Positions 1 through 10,344 of a DNA stretch of 50,860 nucleotides are shown here, piece by piece. The translations under genes and the position numbers were made by a program. Location: NCBI GenBank assembly GCA_027046965.1, contig JALTWR010000011.1, positions 1 to 50,860 of the forward strand, read 5' to 3'. The stretch comes from Candidatus Altimarinota bacterium (GTDB taxonomy: Bacteria; Patescibacteriota; Gracilibacteria; Absconditabacterales; Absconditicoccaceae). The stretch's first letter is position 1. Each line of letters starts with the position of its first letter. Below the pieces are notes generated by a model. The model saw nothing but the letters and a program-made list of their open reading frames with translations. It did no database searches and was not told where the DNA came from.

Positions 1-974
1 ATAAGTGTGGATGGAGGTTCTCAAACTTGACGTCTGTCAAAATAACGAGAATAATTTTCAATTCCATTAACATATCACGTCTCTTTTATCATCTTCACAT
101 CATATTCTGTTCTCTTTTGTATCCTCTGAGCCTCAAGCTCTTTGCCCTGACTTTTTAATTCCTGAACACGTTCACGCATCTCTTGCAAAATCTCCTCTAA
201 AATCTGGTCCAACCCTTCCATATCTTGCAAAAATTGAGTAGCTGGCCAAATTCTGATATGAGAAACAAAGCCAACGTCTTTCCAAGTTAGAGGATCCTTA
301 AGTTGAATTCTCTCGAGCACATCTTCATCAAAAATTAGCCTGTAAATTACATTTTCAACACTTGAATAAATATCCAGAAGTTCTCATCTAAAATCAAAAG
401 TTCAAGGCTCTATCTTTGAATAAGCAGGTTGATATTGGATATCTAATAACTTTTTTTTGATTTGTCCAAAATCATATTTTTTACCTACCTCAAAAAGTAT
501 AGAAGATTGCTCAAAAACTTGTTTAGAGCCCAAACCATAAAGAGCTGAAACACTGCTTACCACAACCACATCTTCACGGGAAAGCAAAGATGAAAGAGTT
601 GCCAAGCGATACATTTCAATTTCTTGATTTATGCTTGAGTCTTTTTCAATATACATATCTTTGTGAGGCAAATAAGCTTCCGGCTGATAATAATCAAAAT
701 ACGAGACAAAGTAATGAACCGCATTATTAGGAAAAAAATACTTAAACTCCGTCGCAAGCTGAGCCGCTAAAGTTTTGTTATGAGAAATTACTAAAGTTGG
801 ACGCCCTAGCTTTTGAATGACGTTCGCCATTGTAAAAGTTTTTCAGGTTCAAGTAGCACCAAGTAATGTAATTTTAGAGGCTTGCTCCCTGATAAATCAG
901 TTAATAATTTCTTTTATAGCTTTAGGCTGGTCTCCCTGAGGTTGATAATCTGCCTTTAATTCAAATTTTTTCAT
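1..974 (-). CDS. uvrB: UvrABC system protein B (N-terminal part; cut by window edge)
   Basis: UvrB is the helicase-like damage-verification subunit of nucleotide excision repair in the cytoplasm; it receives DNA from UvrA and recruits UvrC. The visible 324 residues begin at an ATG at 974 and run off the left edge. The Walker A motif GATGTGKT lies at residues 39-46, and two of its glycines (codons at 849-851 and 843-845) are UGA. Further on are the YQPEAYLP beta-hairpin region and the motifs [11 protein letters not shown] and RRQVGEPP, all typical of UvrB. In the standard code this gene would be three fragments. The next gene upstream, gmk, ends 17 nt before it on the same strand, so the two are probably cotranscribed. 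Family assignment is very secure; only the C-terminal half is unseen. Confidence 0.97.
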
Positions 975-991
975 TAACTATTTTGCAAATG

Positions 992-1570
992 TTATTTGGT
1001 TAAATAGGGTTGAATAATTTTTAAAACTTCCTCCAACACCTTCTCTGGAGAGACAGAGGCATCTATCATAAAATCCACAAGTTTTTGACCAAGAACTTTT
1101 TCCTCCATTCAGCTTTGAACTCTGCTTTCAAGTTCTTCCATAGCTATATGTGGTTGCCTTTGCAAAATACGATTTTTAATCTCTTTAATAGGTAAATCCA
1201 AAAAGATAGTTTTAAATTTGTCAGGAATTTCATTTTTTTGCAAAAGCCAAAGCAATCACTTCATATCAAGCTCTTTTATCACCACTTTCCCTTCCTTCAA
1301 CGGATTTAAAACGCTATCTCTATCAGTCCCATAAAAATGTTTTCCATGAACTACTGCCCACTCTAGGAAATCTCAATTTTCTATCTTTCTCTTAAATTCT
1401 TCTTTAGTGATAAAAAAATAAGGGTCTCATTGTTTTTCTCACTCCCTCATCTCACGAGTGCTAAAAGATGGTACAAACACTATACGCTCATCTCAATCAA
1501 AATATTTTTTCAAGTTTTTAATCAAAGTCGACTTCCCAGCACCAGAAACTCCAACGATGAAAAAGATCAT
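992..1570 (-). CDS. gmk: guanylate kinase
   Basis: Guanylate kinase phosphorylates GMP or dGMP to the diphosphate with ATP in purine salvage. The 192-residue product has the usual family length. A P-loop GVSGAGKST is at residues 7-15, followed by the STRE GMP-binding segment, the YFFITKEEF segment, and NGDFLEWAVVHG, where the first glycine is UGA. It starts at an ATG directly abutting the TAA stop of tyrS (TAAATG), so translation is probably coupled, and it ends with TAA. Every interrupting TGA falls where other guanylate kinases have glycine. Family assignment is secure. Confidence 0.95.
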
Positions 1571-2860
1571 TTAATTTCTTTTTAATATTTTAAACTTCTT
1601 TTTTCATCTCCTTAAAAACACCAAACCATCTCATACCATATCTTTTTCTGTTATCACAAAGTTTTCATCACTAATTTTTTCATCATTAACAAACACACTT
1701 CATTGAGCGATAGCACGTCTAGCATCAGACTTGGAAGAAGCAAGTCAGCTGGCAACAAGAGCTTCTAAAATATGAATAGGGGGATCAATTTTTGCTCCTC
1801 CAAGCTCATCAAACACGGCTTCTGCTTGTTCAGGTTTTAGCGATTTTAAAAGTTGGGTTTTAGAATCAGTATAGAACACTAGCTCAGAAATTTTTTGGGC
1901 AATTTCTGCTGCTTCTTCTCCAAAAAGGAATCTAACTACTTCATAAGCTAAACGTCTTTGAGCATATCTTTTTTCTGGAGATTGATTATGTTTAAAGAGG
2001 ATTTCTTCAATCGTCTCAAGAGGTAGTAATGTTAGAACCTTTAAAAACTTACCTACATCCTCATCGGTGGCGTTGACAAAATACTGATACACAAAATATG
2101 GAGAGTTTTTATTAGCATCAATCCATATAGCATTACCTTCAGATTTTCCAAATTTTTTCCCATCAGATGTAGTCAAAAGAGGAACCGTAAAGCCTCGTGC
2201 ATCAGATTTACCCAAAGCTTTGCCTATCAATTCAATTCACGTAAGAATGTTTCACCATTGATCTGATCCTCCAAGTTGTAAGCGAACCCCTTTATCTTGA
2301 TACAAACGCAAATAATCATACCCTTGCAAAAGCATATAAGAAAACTCCGTATAAGAAATGCTCTTATCTGGATCTTCAATCCTTCTTTTAACTGTTTCTT
2401 TAGTTATCATTTGATTAACAGTAATATATTTCCCCACATTCCTAAGGAAATCAAGTATATTCATATCCTTGTAAAAATCATAATTATTGACAACCTCAAA
2501 TTCTAACTTTTGCCCTGCAAGTTCCTCTAATCTACGAAGTATGTTTTGAAGTTGTTTTTTTATCTTTTCGCCATTAGCACGTATTTCCTCTATGGACTTT
2601 AGCTGCCTTTCTGTGTCTTTCCCACCAGGATCTCAAATCATTCAAGTGGCTCCCCCCAGTATTAAGACCAATTTATTGCCTCTCTTCATAAAATTAACAG
2701 CCCCCATTATAGGAATTAAATTTCCTAACTGCAAACTATCTGCTGTAGGATCAACACCAATGTAAAGCCTTTGTCAGCCCTTTTCATACACCTCAAAAAC
2801 TTTCTCATCTGTATATTGGTAAATTAAATTTCTTTTTTGTAATTCCTGTTTAAGTTCCAT
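1571..2860 (-). CDS. tyrS: tyrosyl-tRNA synthetase
   Basis: This enzyme charges tRNA-Tyr with tyrosine. The 429-residue product is of normal bacterial length. The class I signatures are visible: GVDPTADSLQLGNL (HIGH region) near residue 35, GGATGMIGDPGG, GGSDQWGNILTGIEL, and the KMSKS equivalent KFGKS. A C-terminal S4-like RNA-binding domain ends LRRGKKKF. Several of the glycines, including the one in DQWGN, are UGA codons. It starts at the ATG at 2860 and ends with TAA touching gmk. Upstream, about 95 nt away, is the terminator of an unidentified structured RNA (see 2957-3231); I see no T-box consensus there. Confidence 0.97.
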
Positions 2861-2955
2861 TGAGCTTAATCAAGTTATAAGCTAAACCTATGAAAACTAA
2901 TTTATGTATAGTTATTTTATATCCTAAGCCAAGAACAAATAAACATATTTTTTTC

Positions 2956-2987
2956 AAAAAGAAAAGGCCCCTGGAATGCCAGGAACC
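2956..2987 (-). terminator. intrinsic terminator of the structured RNA
   Basis: Read on the minus strand, a 9-bp stem GGTTCCTGG / CCAGGGGCC (two G-U pairs, loop CATT) is followed by TTTTCTTTTT. It closes the RNA transcribed from about 3231 and separates it from tyrS. Confidence 0.8.
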
Positions 2988-3231
2988 TGCCTTTCAAGCT
3001 GGGGAGGCAGGAATTCCCGGCGAGATTTTATACAGCCACAGGCTTCCATAGCTATATAGAATCTCGCCGTTGCCTCCCCAGCCCATTTTGAGTGGTTTTG
3101 CTTGTTGCCTTACCCCCTGGTGGAGGTTAGGTCAACCAACCACCCCTTGTCCAATATATTGGGCTAGGTGGTGCGGTTGGGCTTTAACGCCCGACGTGCT
3201 GGAATACCAGCATCTTTTGTTTTTATTTACA
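2957..3231 (-). ncRNA. unidentified structured non-coding RNA, about 275 nt
   Basis: There is no credible reading frame here, but the stretch is GC-rich and highly foldable in an AT-rich genome. In transcript order I see a TGCTGG/CCAGCA hairpin, a GGGC/GCCC hairpin, a stem ACCACC/GGTGGT enclosing the palindrome CCAATATATTGG, a CCTCC/GGGGG hairpin, and then a long rod. The rod has a 12-bp perfect outer helix (2998-3009 with 3071-3082) and an inner helix GGCGAGAT/ATCTCGCC (3019-3026 with 3061-3068). A terminator follows. A TTGAAA-16 nt-TATAAG promoter precedes it. I find no RNase P, SRP, tmRNA, 6S or T-box signature, so the identity is open. It could be a very divergent housekeeping RNA or a lineage-specific one. 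Confidence 0.7.
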
Positions 3232-3237
3232 ATTTAA

Positions 3238-3265
3238 CTTATAGTCAATTATCCTGTATTTTCAA
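3238..3265 (-). promoter_or_regulatory. promoter of the structured RNA
   Basis: On the minus strand, TTGAAA (3260-3265), a 16-nt spacer and TATAAG (3238-3243) would start transcription near 3231, just where the folded RNA begins. The -35 box lies 30 nt beyond the stop of the upstream gene. Confidence 0.55.
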
Positions 3266-3295
3266 CAATTTTTTGACATTAAAAGATGGTTTTTG

Positions 3296-4105
3296 TTATT
3301 TTTGCTTTTTAAGATATTGACTATTTGTCAAAAACAAAATAGGTATAGACGCCCTCCACCAATATTTTGGGAAGTAAAAATAAATATTATTAGGCACAAA
3401 GTCAAAACAATCGTTAACTTTCTCATTGAACTTGTGCATATCTAAGCCTTTTTTATCCACAACATTTCATAAATAAATATAACACACTTTATTTTTATCA
3501 AACGTATTTATCAATCCGCTTAATGGATCCGTTTTCTTGTCAATTCCTGCCCCGAGATAAACTAGTATATCTCAACTACCTAGTAAGTCTTTATAAGGAG
3601 TTATAACCAATTTGTACTTTCCAAAATCTAGCATTTTTACATCTATCTTATCAGCGTCTAGAGAAGGCAATTTTACGTGTTTGATTTCTGTCTCTTTAAC
3701 AGTTATTTTGGTAGCAAAATCAAATGGATTGACAAAACTAACAAGATTCAATCATTTTTTACGAGCCAATAGTGTAATCAGGGCAGCTTCTGCCATACTT
3801 CAATCATCTGTGATCCCCACCCTAAAGTTTAAGTTAGGGAAAATTTTTTCTCACTTGCCCTCCAAAATTAACTGTTTAACTAGATTGAAATCAATCACTT
3901 TTGAAGTCTGATTAGGGACCCTCCGCTCACCTAAAATAGGATCCGGTGAGCCAACAAATCGTAACTCATCCCATCAGCTTTGAACTACTAAAGGTTTATT
4001 TATATATGATGGATGGTATAAATATCCCCTTTCTTGAATAATCCAGGCAATTAACAAGATTAACAAAGATCAAATAACACTCAATAAAAATATATACTTT
4101 CTCAT
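3296..4105 (-). CDS. membrane-anchored protein, possibly LytR_C-like
   Basis: The 269-residue product starts with a single hydrophobic segment at about residues 4-21 (YIFLLSVIGSLLILLIAWII) and is otherwise predicted to lie outside the cytoplasm. The middle, with RVGITDDGSMAEAALITLL followed by a KITVKETEIK stretch and a GDILVYLGAG segment near the end, has the general pattern of the LytR C-terminal domain found in LytR-CpsA-Psr wall-polymer ligases. That resemblance is weak and the catalytic LCP domain is absent. Several UGA codons are read as Gly. It stops with TAA. It lies directly downstream of the S-layer gene, with a strong terminator between them. Function unknown. Confidence 0.75.
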
Positions 4106-4177
4106 TTCAAAAAATTTTTATTATAGTCAAAATAAAACAATAGGAACTTTAATCAAAGATATATAAATTGCAAATTT

Positions 4178-4209
4178 AAAAAAGCCTGGCCAGGTGGCCA
4201 GGCTTTTAA
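4178..4209 (-). terminator. terminator of the S-layer gene
   Basis: A perfect 12-bp hairpin AAAAGCCTGGCC - AGGT - GGCCAGGCTTTT. The A and T flanks make it functional in either direction. It lies 17 nt after the S-layer stop codon. Confidence 0.85.
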
Positions 4210-4225
4210 GATATTCCTCAGCATC

Positions 4226-7200
4226 CTAGTAGTTCAATGTCCATGTTCCTGCTGGTAATCCAGGAACTTCTGCATCTGTGAACCAATCTACTTCTGTTAG
4301 AGAAGCATCACCATCTGCATTATCAGACCAAATAACTGCAGTTGGTGCTGGTACACCTGTATAAACATACACTCCTAGATCAGAAGATTTTTGATCTAGT
4401 TTTACACTCATTGTTGCTGTATCAGCAGTATATCCACCAAGTTCAGCTTTTAATCTGAAGTTCTCAGTAGATCCTGCTGTGATATCATATCCGTCAACAT
4501 AAGCACCTGTAAATTCAACAACTAGAGTGTTACCTACTAATGTATAAGTAACATCATTGTTATCAAATGCAGACTCAGTTGTACCTACAGTATACAATTC
4601 CCATCCTGTAGCTGTAGCTCCACCACCAGTTGTAACGTCAAATACCAACTGTTTTAGAGCCACATCTTCTCCATTTGCTGCTGTTACAGAGAACTCATAG
4701 ATAGCTCTAACACCATTTCTTACATCAGAAACAGTGTTATCAGATGCAGCAAATGTTGGGATTGTTGCTCTCATATATTGTGGATAACCAATTGTTTCAA
4801 ATGTATTTACAGTAACATCTTCATTATTTGCAGTAGATACTATCTTTGTAACAAATGTATTAATTTCTTCTCCTGGTTTAAGAACACCAAATCTTACATA
4901 TTTATTTGTTTTGGTTACATCATTCACATTAGCCTTAACCTTAACGATGAATGTTTCTTTCTCATCTTTTGTAAGTGTGTATGGTGTAGGCAATGCAAAG
5001 TATGCAACACCATCAACCAATCCTGCTCATGCTTCTGCTATAAAGTTTCCATTAGAGTCATACAACTTAACAGCTGTAACTACATTATCTGCTCCAGTGT
5101 ATTTAGATACACCTCCTGTAACTTCTACACCTGTAAATGCCTTATCTACATTAACCAATGTCAACTCTTCCAATCTAGCATCAGCATCTTTAGCTTCCAA
5201 TTGGAATCTCAATACTTCAATCCGTGTATCACCATCTGCAGCAACTATACTTGTTCTAGGTGTGTTGGTGTTATCAAGAGTGCCATTGATTGAAGAGCTA
5301 TCTTTAACAGTGAATATAGCTCCTGCTACTCCCATATTGTATTCAACATCAACACCTTCAGTATCTTGTCCTTTGAATCCTGTTACAGTAGCTTGTAAGC
5401 TTCCTGTATAGTCAGCATCAATATCAGCTACTAATTCAAATTCTGCAGCACCACCCCTTGGAATTATAACATCTATACTAGACACTCTACCATTGTTTCC
5501 ATTTAGTGTAACATTTCCTACTTCATTACCATTGTACATCAATCTTACAGCATCAACAGAATCATCACCACTACTTACAGTGAAGTCAAAGCTTCTCAAT
5601 TCAACATCTCTAATATTGTTAACTGCAACTTTGAACTTCAACAATTGAGCACTTTGTTGACCAGCTATCAACACATCACCATTTGTAGCGTCATCTGTTC
5701 TAGACACAGCCACAATAGCTGGTTTTTTAATTGTATATGTTGGACCATCTGCACTACCATCAATTACAACTGTGTTATCAGAATTTACATATTCAGAATC
5801 ATTTTCCAAAGCAGTTACATCAATGCTAGCTTTAACAGTATTGTTTTCTGTCGCATTTTCATCAACATCAACATATACATACAATTTGTGTGCTCCTTTA
5901 GTAACAACATCTTCATAGTCAAATGGAACGCTCGCAGCAAAATCTTCTTCACCAATAACAACATCATCTAACCTAAACCTTACAGATGTTATATCTGTAG
6001 ATGTTGCTGTTCCAGCAAAGTTCACTGTAAATGTATCAACATTCATATCATCTTCAACATTGAAGTTTGCAACCAATACTAATGCATTGTCTGTCTTAAC
6101 TGGAATATAGCTAGATGCAGGTGTTTCATCAGATTTAGATATATAGTTCTTTGGAGCTGTAATTTTATTAGCCTCCAAATATTTATTGCCACCATCTACA
6201 ACAACTGTAGCAGCAATATTTGTATCTTTTTCAAATGCAACTATATCTTTTTCATCTCTAAGATAGAATTGGATATAGTCACCTTCATCACCACCAACAA
6301 CATCTGCATAAATCTCAAATGTTATAGTATCATTGTCTTCCATTGCATAACCTTCTCCAGGGAAGGTAAATGTAATATATCTACCATCAATTACAATGTC
6401 TGCACCAGAAGCAACTACTACACCATCTTCATCTTCCAATCTTACATTATCAATTACACCATCAATAGTACTAATAGCTTTAAGTTTTACAGATTTTAAC
6501 CAAGCATCTCTTCCACTAGGAGTATCAATCTTGAAGTCAAAATCTCCAAGCATAACATTTGTATCTCCAACTTCTACCTCATCAGGTGTTCCAGCAAAAG
6601 TTGGATCTGTTGCTTTAACAGCATAATCTCCATAAAAGGTTCCTGTTACACTTCCGTAACTAACTACTTGAACAGTAGCGAACCTCAATGGGAATGCTCC
6701 TTGAACCTGAGTATCTCCTGCTACTTCAACATTTTTCAAAGTAACATCAAATACTCTATTTGAAGCTCCATCATAATCTACAGCCACATAGTAAGATTTA
6801 ACAGTGTTTGCAGGAACTACATCATCCTCATTGAAGAAAACAGTAGCTTCAAATGTTGTATCATCAAAAGATCTTTGTGTAGTAACAACTTCCTCATTTT
6901 CATTTAGAAGATACACCTTATCCACATCATTTGAACCAACCAAACCTTCTAATTTGAATGTAGCCCTTTCAAGATTAACATCAGCATCTCCTGCTTGGAA
7001 GTCTACTTTACCAACAATTAATCTGTCAGCCACATTAGGAGCGTAAACTTCTGCTGGAGAATCTGGAGAAACAGAAACATCCAACACATCTGCTCCTGCT
7101 ACCATATCTTCACCTCACATATCACCAGTCATATCTTCACCTCACATATCAGTACCTTCATCTGTTGTACCTTCATCTGTACCACCTAAGATATCATCTA

Positions 7201-7810
7201 GAAGATCTGCCAAGTCACCTCCTTGATCTTGAGCAGCTCTATAAAGCATAACCATTGTCTCAATCCTGTATGCAGGCTTTTGAGCAACTTGGTCCATGCT
7301 ATCATTTGTAATTCCTAGCTCTGCCGCTCTCTCATAATAATTTCTCCACCAAGGAGTTGCATTTTCATCTTTTTGTCCCTCCAAAGCTCTTACAATAAGA
7401 ACCAATGCAACAGCCTTTGATAGCTGTTGATGAGGGTTAAAGTTTCCATCTGCATCACCATTGAACAATCCTAATTGGCAAGCCTTAACAACATAAGGCC
7501 TCAAAACTGGAGTAATTTGATCTGCATCATTAAACTCGCAGTTTCTTGTTGTGTCTGGAGTTTTGCCTAGAACATCTTCAGCCCAAACACCAAAAAACTT
7601 TGCAGCCTGTTCCCTGTTCAACACCCCGTAAGGCATGAACTCATCAAAGGTGTTGTAAGAGGTTAATCCGTTTTCATAACCCCATTGCAACGCCTCTTGA
7701 AACTCTTGTGGATAGCCAGCTTCAGCTGCTTGAGCTACGCCAAAAAGGCCTTGTGTAGCCACCACAGCTCCTGCCGCCAATCCAGCAAGAACCTTCTTAA
7801 ATTTGACCAT
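4226..7810 (-). CDS. SLH-domain surface-layer protein
   Basis: A 1194-residue exported protein, probably the main S-layer subunit. The ATG at 7810 gives a signal peptide (MVKFKKVLAGLAAGAVVATQ... ending AQA); an upstream in-frame ATG at 7876 would add a non-signal extension and is rejected. Residues of about 30-215 contain up to three SLH-like units, the clearest being FNDADQITPVLRPYVVKACQ with GLFNGDADGNFNP and VLIVRALEG. An acidic, Gly/Thr/Met-rich linker follows (DEGTTDEGTDMGGEDM), then about 950 residues of Thr/Val/Asp-rich beta-sandwich sequence without recognised domains. It has only three UGA codons (two in the linker, one near residue 929), unlike its neighbours, which fits strong expression. 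SLH domains in other bacteria bind pyruvylated wall polymers; a pyruvyl transferase gene lies about 1.5 kb away. Stop TAG. Confidence 0.88.
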
Positions 7811-7892
7811 TTGTTTTTGTGGTAATAAGATATAAAAATAAACCACGGGTTTTAAAGATATAAAACCGCACCGCACCTAGCGGTTACAAACT

Positions 7893-7920
7893 AAATTAAC
7901 AAAAAGCACCTCAATTTCAA
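7893..7920 (-). promoter_or_regulatory. putative S-layer promoter
   Basis: Minus strand TTGAAA (7915-7920), 16-nt spacer, TAATTT (7893-7898). The roughly 80-nt leader between it and the ATG contains an AACCGC/GCGGTT hairpin that could stabilise the mRNA. No Shine-Dalgarno sequence is evident. Confidence 0.5.
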
Positions 7921-8038
7921 GTCCTTTGCACCATCTTTTGTTGACAAACTTTCTCTTTTTTATTTTACAAATACATCTTCCCACTTGTTATGACGACAAA
8001 AAAACAAATTTGTGACAAACTATTTAAAAAATTTATCC

Positions 8039-8066
8039 TTGATTATAAGCTTACATTTAATATATT
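8039..8066 (+). promoter_or_regulatory. promoter of tRNA-Arg
   Basis: TTGATT (8039-8044), 16-nt spacer, TATATT (8061-8066), ending 19 nt before the tRNA. Confidence 0.6.
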
Positions 8067-8085
8067 ATTTACCACTTGAAATTAT

Positions 8086-8159
8086 AAGGGGGTAGTTCGA
8101 ATTGGTTAGAATACCGGTCTCCGAAGCCGGTGATCCAGGTTCGAGTCCTGGCCCCCTTG
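8086..8159 (+). tRNA. tRNA-Arg (anticodon CCG)
   Basis: Full cloverleaf: acceptor AAGGGGG/CCCCCTT, D arm, anticodon arm CCGGT-CTCCGAA-GCCGG with anticodon CCG (reads CGG), and T arm CCAGG-TTCGAGT-CCTGG. Discriminator G; CCA is not encoded. It stands alone, flanked by its own promoter and terminator. Confidence 0.95.
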
Positions 8160-8167
8160 AATTACAA

Positions 8168-8193
8168 AGCTCCCGCACAAGGGGAGTTTTTGT
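8168..8193 (+). terminator. terminator of tRNA-Arg
   Basis: Hairpin CTCCC ... GGGAG followed by TTTTTG, nine bases after the tRNA. Confidence 0.75.
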
Positions 8194-8210
8194 TTAAATT
8201 TACAAAAATT

Positions 8211-9248
8211 TTAAAACTCCTTTTCATAAAGCTCTAACAAGCGTTTACTAATGATTCATTGAGAATACCTTTCAACCCATTTTGCCATCTCTTGGGAATG
8301 GGGCAGTTCGCTAATCTTTTTAATTCCTAAAGCTATACTAGAAACACTATAAGGATTAACGTTAACTCACCACTTTCAAAAAACCTCTTTTACAGGCTCA
8401 TCATTACCTATCAAAATAGGAACTCCCAAACTTGCTGCCTCCAAAGAAGAAAGCCCAGGCGTTTCTAAAAAAGATGGCAAAAGGTGGGCTTTAGCAAATC
8501 TCAAGATAGAAACAAATTCTTTACTTCCATGCTCTAGACCATCTATATGGGCAATCTGGTCTGGATGTTTTTTTATAAACTCTTGTACTTTCCCAAAGAA
8601 CCCTCAAAATCCTCCCCTCATCCTACCAACCAGCAGCAATTTATAGCCTGGTTTTTCTCTACTGAACTCCAAAAAGGCTTTGATCAAGTTTAGAGTGTTT
8701 TTTCTAGGTTCAATATGAGATATACTTACAAAATATTTATAGGGCTGTACGCTTCGTTTTTCCAATATAGATTCATCAGCAATAGACAAATCCACCCCAG
8801 GGACCCAATTATATATAACTTCAATTTTACCAGCAGGACGACCAAAAATACTTAGTAGTTGTTTTTTTTCAGCCACAGAATTTGGAAGGATCAAATCAGC
8901 ATTATCTCGCAAAATCTTCCACGCTTTAAATTGAGTATAAGGAAGCTTAACAAGAATTTTTAAAACACTTGGCCTCCTAAAATCCAAAAGGTTTTTTGGT
9001 CTAATATAAAAAACAGGGGAAAAAACAATCTTCACTCATTTTGCTTTAAGGTTTGAGAAAAAATATTGCCCCAAAGGTAAACGATGACCGACTATGTGCA
9101 ATATGTCAAAATCTATTTCATTTCGCTTAAGAAAATCTACATCATATTTGGAAGACAAACTCTCCAAATATCCCTGAGCCTGCCTTTCCAATCCCCCAAA
9201 ACCAGCTATCAGAGGCATATGGGTCAAAAATCTAACTTTTTTCATCAT
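8211..9248 (-). CDS. GT4-family glycosyltransferase
   Basis: A 345-residue retaining glycosyltransferase of the GT4 family (GT-B fold), probably cytoplasmic and acting on a surface polysaccharide or glycolipid. The N-terminus MKKVRFLTHMPLIAGFGG is the acceptor-side loop. The C-terminal half has SISHIEPRKNTLNLIKAF, KLLLVGR, and the E-x7-E nucleotide-sugar motif in LETPGLSSLEAASLGVPI. Two adjacent ATGs (9248, 9245) can start it. Stop TAA. It is divergent from the pyruvyl transferase gene, with 79 nt between them. Donor and acceptor sugars cannot be told from sequence. Confidence 0.9.
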
Positions 9249-9327
9249 AAATAGTCTTGAATTAAAGTTTGAGCTCGGCATACTTATTTTTAAGATTAAC
9301 TTTTTGTGATTCAAAAAAAAGTGAAAA

Positions 9328-10341
9328 ATGAATTTACAGCAGGAGCTTAGAAACCAAGCCATACAACATCTACAAAAATATCTGATTTCCCATGAACCAA
9401 TTTTACTTATAGGAAATCGGGGGAACAAGAACTTATGAGATGAGTTAATTTTAGTGGGCCTAATAAAACTTCTTCTACAAATAGGCTTTGAGCCCAGCAA
9501 CATCATTGTCCCATCGGGCAATGTTGCTTTTTCAAAAACATTTTTAAAACAATTTTTAAAAGAGCTTCCTGTAATAATTCCTGAGTTTCCCAAAGGGATC
9601 AGATCTTCTATTAAATATGCCTCAAAAGGATTTAGTTGACTTAAAACATATATCTTACCTAACCAAATAATTCTTGGGGGATGAGAAATTCTTACTCCAG
9701 AGACCAAAGGGAGCTTTCGATATTGGCGATGGTCCCTCCTACCCATATTTAAGACAAGCAAAGCCAAAATCGTGGTAATGGGTGGAGTAAGCCCTCCAAA
9801 CACATCCAAAGACAAATTCTATTTCAACATCATTTTGCGTCACTCTTTAGCTTGTCTTTGTAGAGATTTTGAGAGCATTCAAAAGGTCAAAAAATATGGT
9901 TTTGAAAACGCATATTTTGTCATGGACTCTAGCTTTTTTGCATTAGATAACCGAGCCAACTTTAAGACGAACACTCCTCAAGAAAAATACACAATTAACA
10001 TACACCAATTTAGCCATCAATTTATGAATGATCTATTGCAATCTTTACATAGAGACAACCCAAATCAAATAGAATTTGTACCTGCTGGCTTGGGCAAATT
10101 CGACAAAGACTTAAAATATGTATCTTTTATTGAACAAGAGCTCCGCAGACCAATATCTATAAATTCCTGGGACAAGGACTTTCATAAGTTTTTAAAAGTA
10201 TTAGGGACTAGTAAAAAAGTTTTAAGTGCTAGATTGCACTTATTTTTGATAGCCAAATATATGGGATTGCCTGTCCAATTTTTTGCTTATCAAACAAAAC
10301 TTACCAAAATGGATAAAGTTTTATCAGCACTGAATATCTAA
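9328..10341 (+). CDS. polysaccharide pyruvyl transferase family protein
   Basis: A 337-residue member of the polysaccharide pyruvyl transferase family (CsaB/WcaK type), which moves pyruvate from phosphoenolpyruvate onto a sugar as a ketal. The glycine-rich N-terminal motif LLIGNRGNKNLGDELIL has its catalytic-loop glycine encoded by UGA. ILGGGEILTPE and VVMGGVSPPN follow, and a C-terminal SARLHLFLIAKYMGLPVQF segment carries the family His. It starts at the ATG at 9328 and stops with TAA three bases before the next gene. In SLH bacteria, CsaB pyruvylates the wall polymer that SLH domains hold, so this gene probably serves the S-layer encoded at 4226-7810; that link is inference. Confidence 0.88.
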
Positions 10342-10344
10342 AAA

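Noticed and set aside
2957-3231. RNase P RNA, SRP RNA, 6S RNA or a tyrS T-box
   Set aside because: I looked for GAGGAAAGTC and ACAGAA (RNase P), the GGAAG/GAAGCAGC loop (SRP) and the AGGGTGGNACCGCG T-box and found none. It is left as unidentified, not excluded as a very divergent form.
4778-7046. Plus-strand frames opposite the S-layer gene
   Set aside because: Ser/Ile/Cys-rich composition and lack of motifs; they mirror the codon use of the S-layer gene.
9454-9639. Short frame as a separate gene on the plus strand
   Set aside because: It is an internal piece of the pyruvyl transferase once UGA is read as Gly; the family N-terminal motif lies upstream of its ATG.
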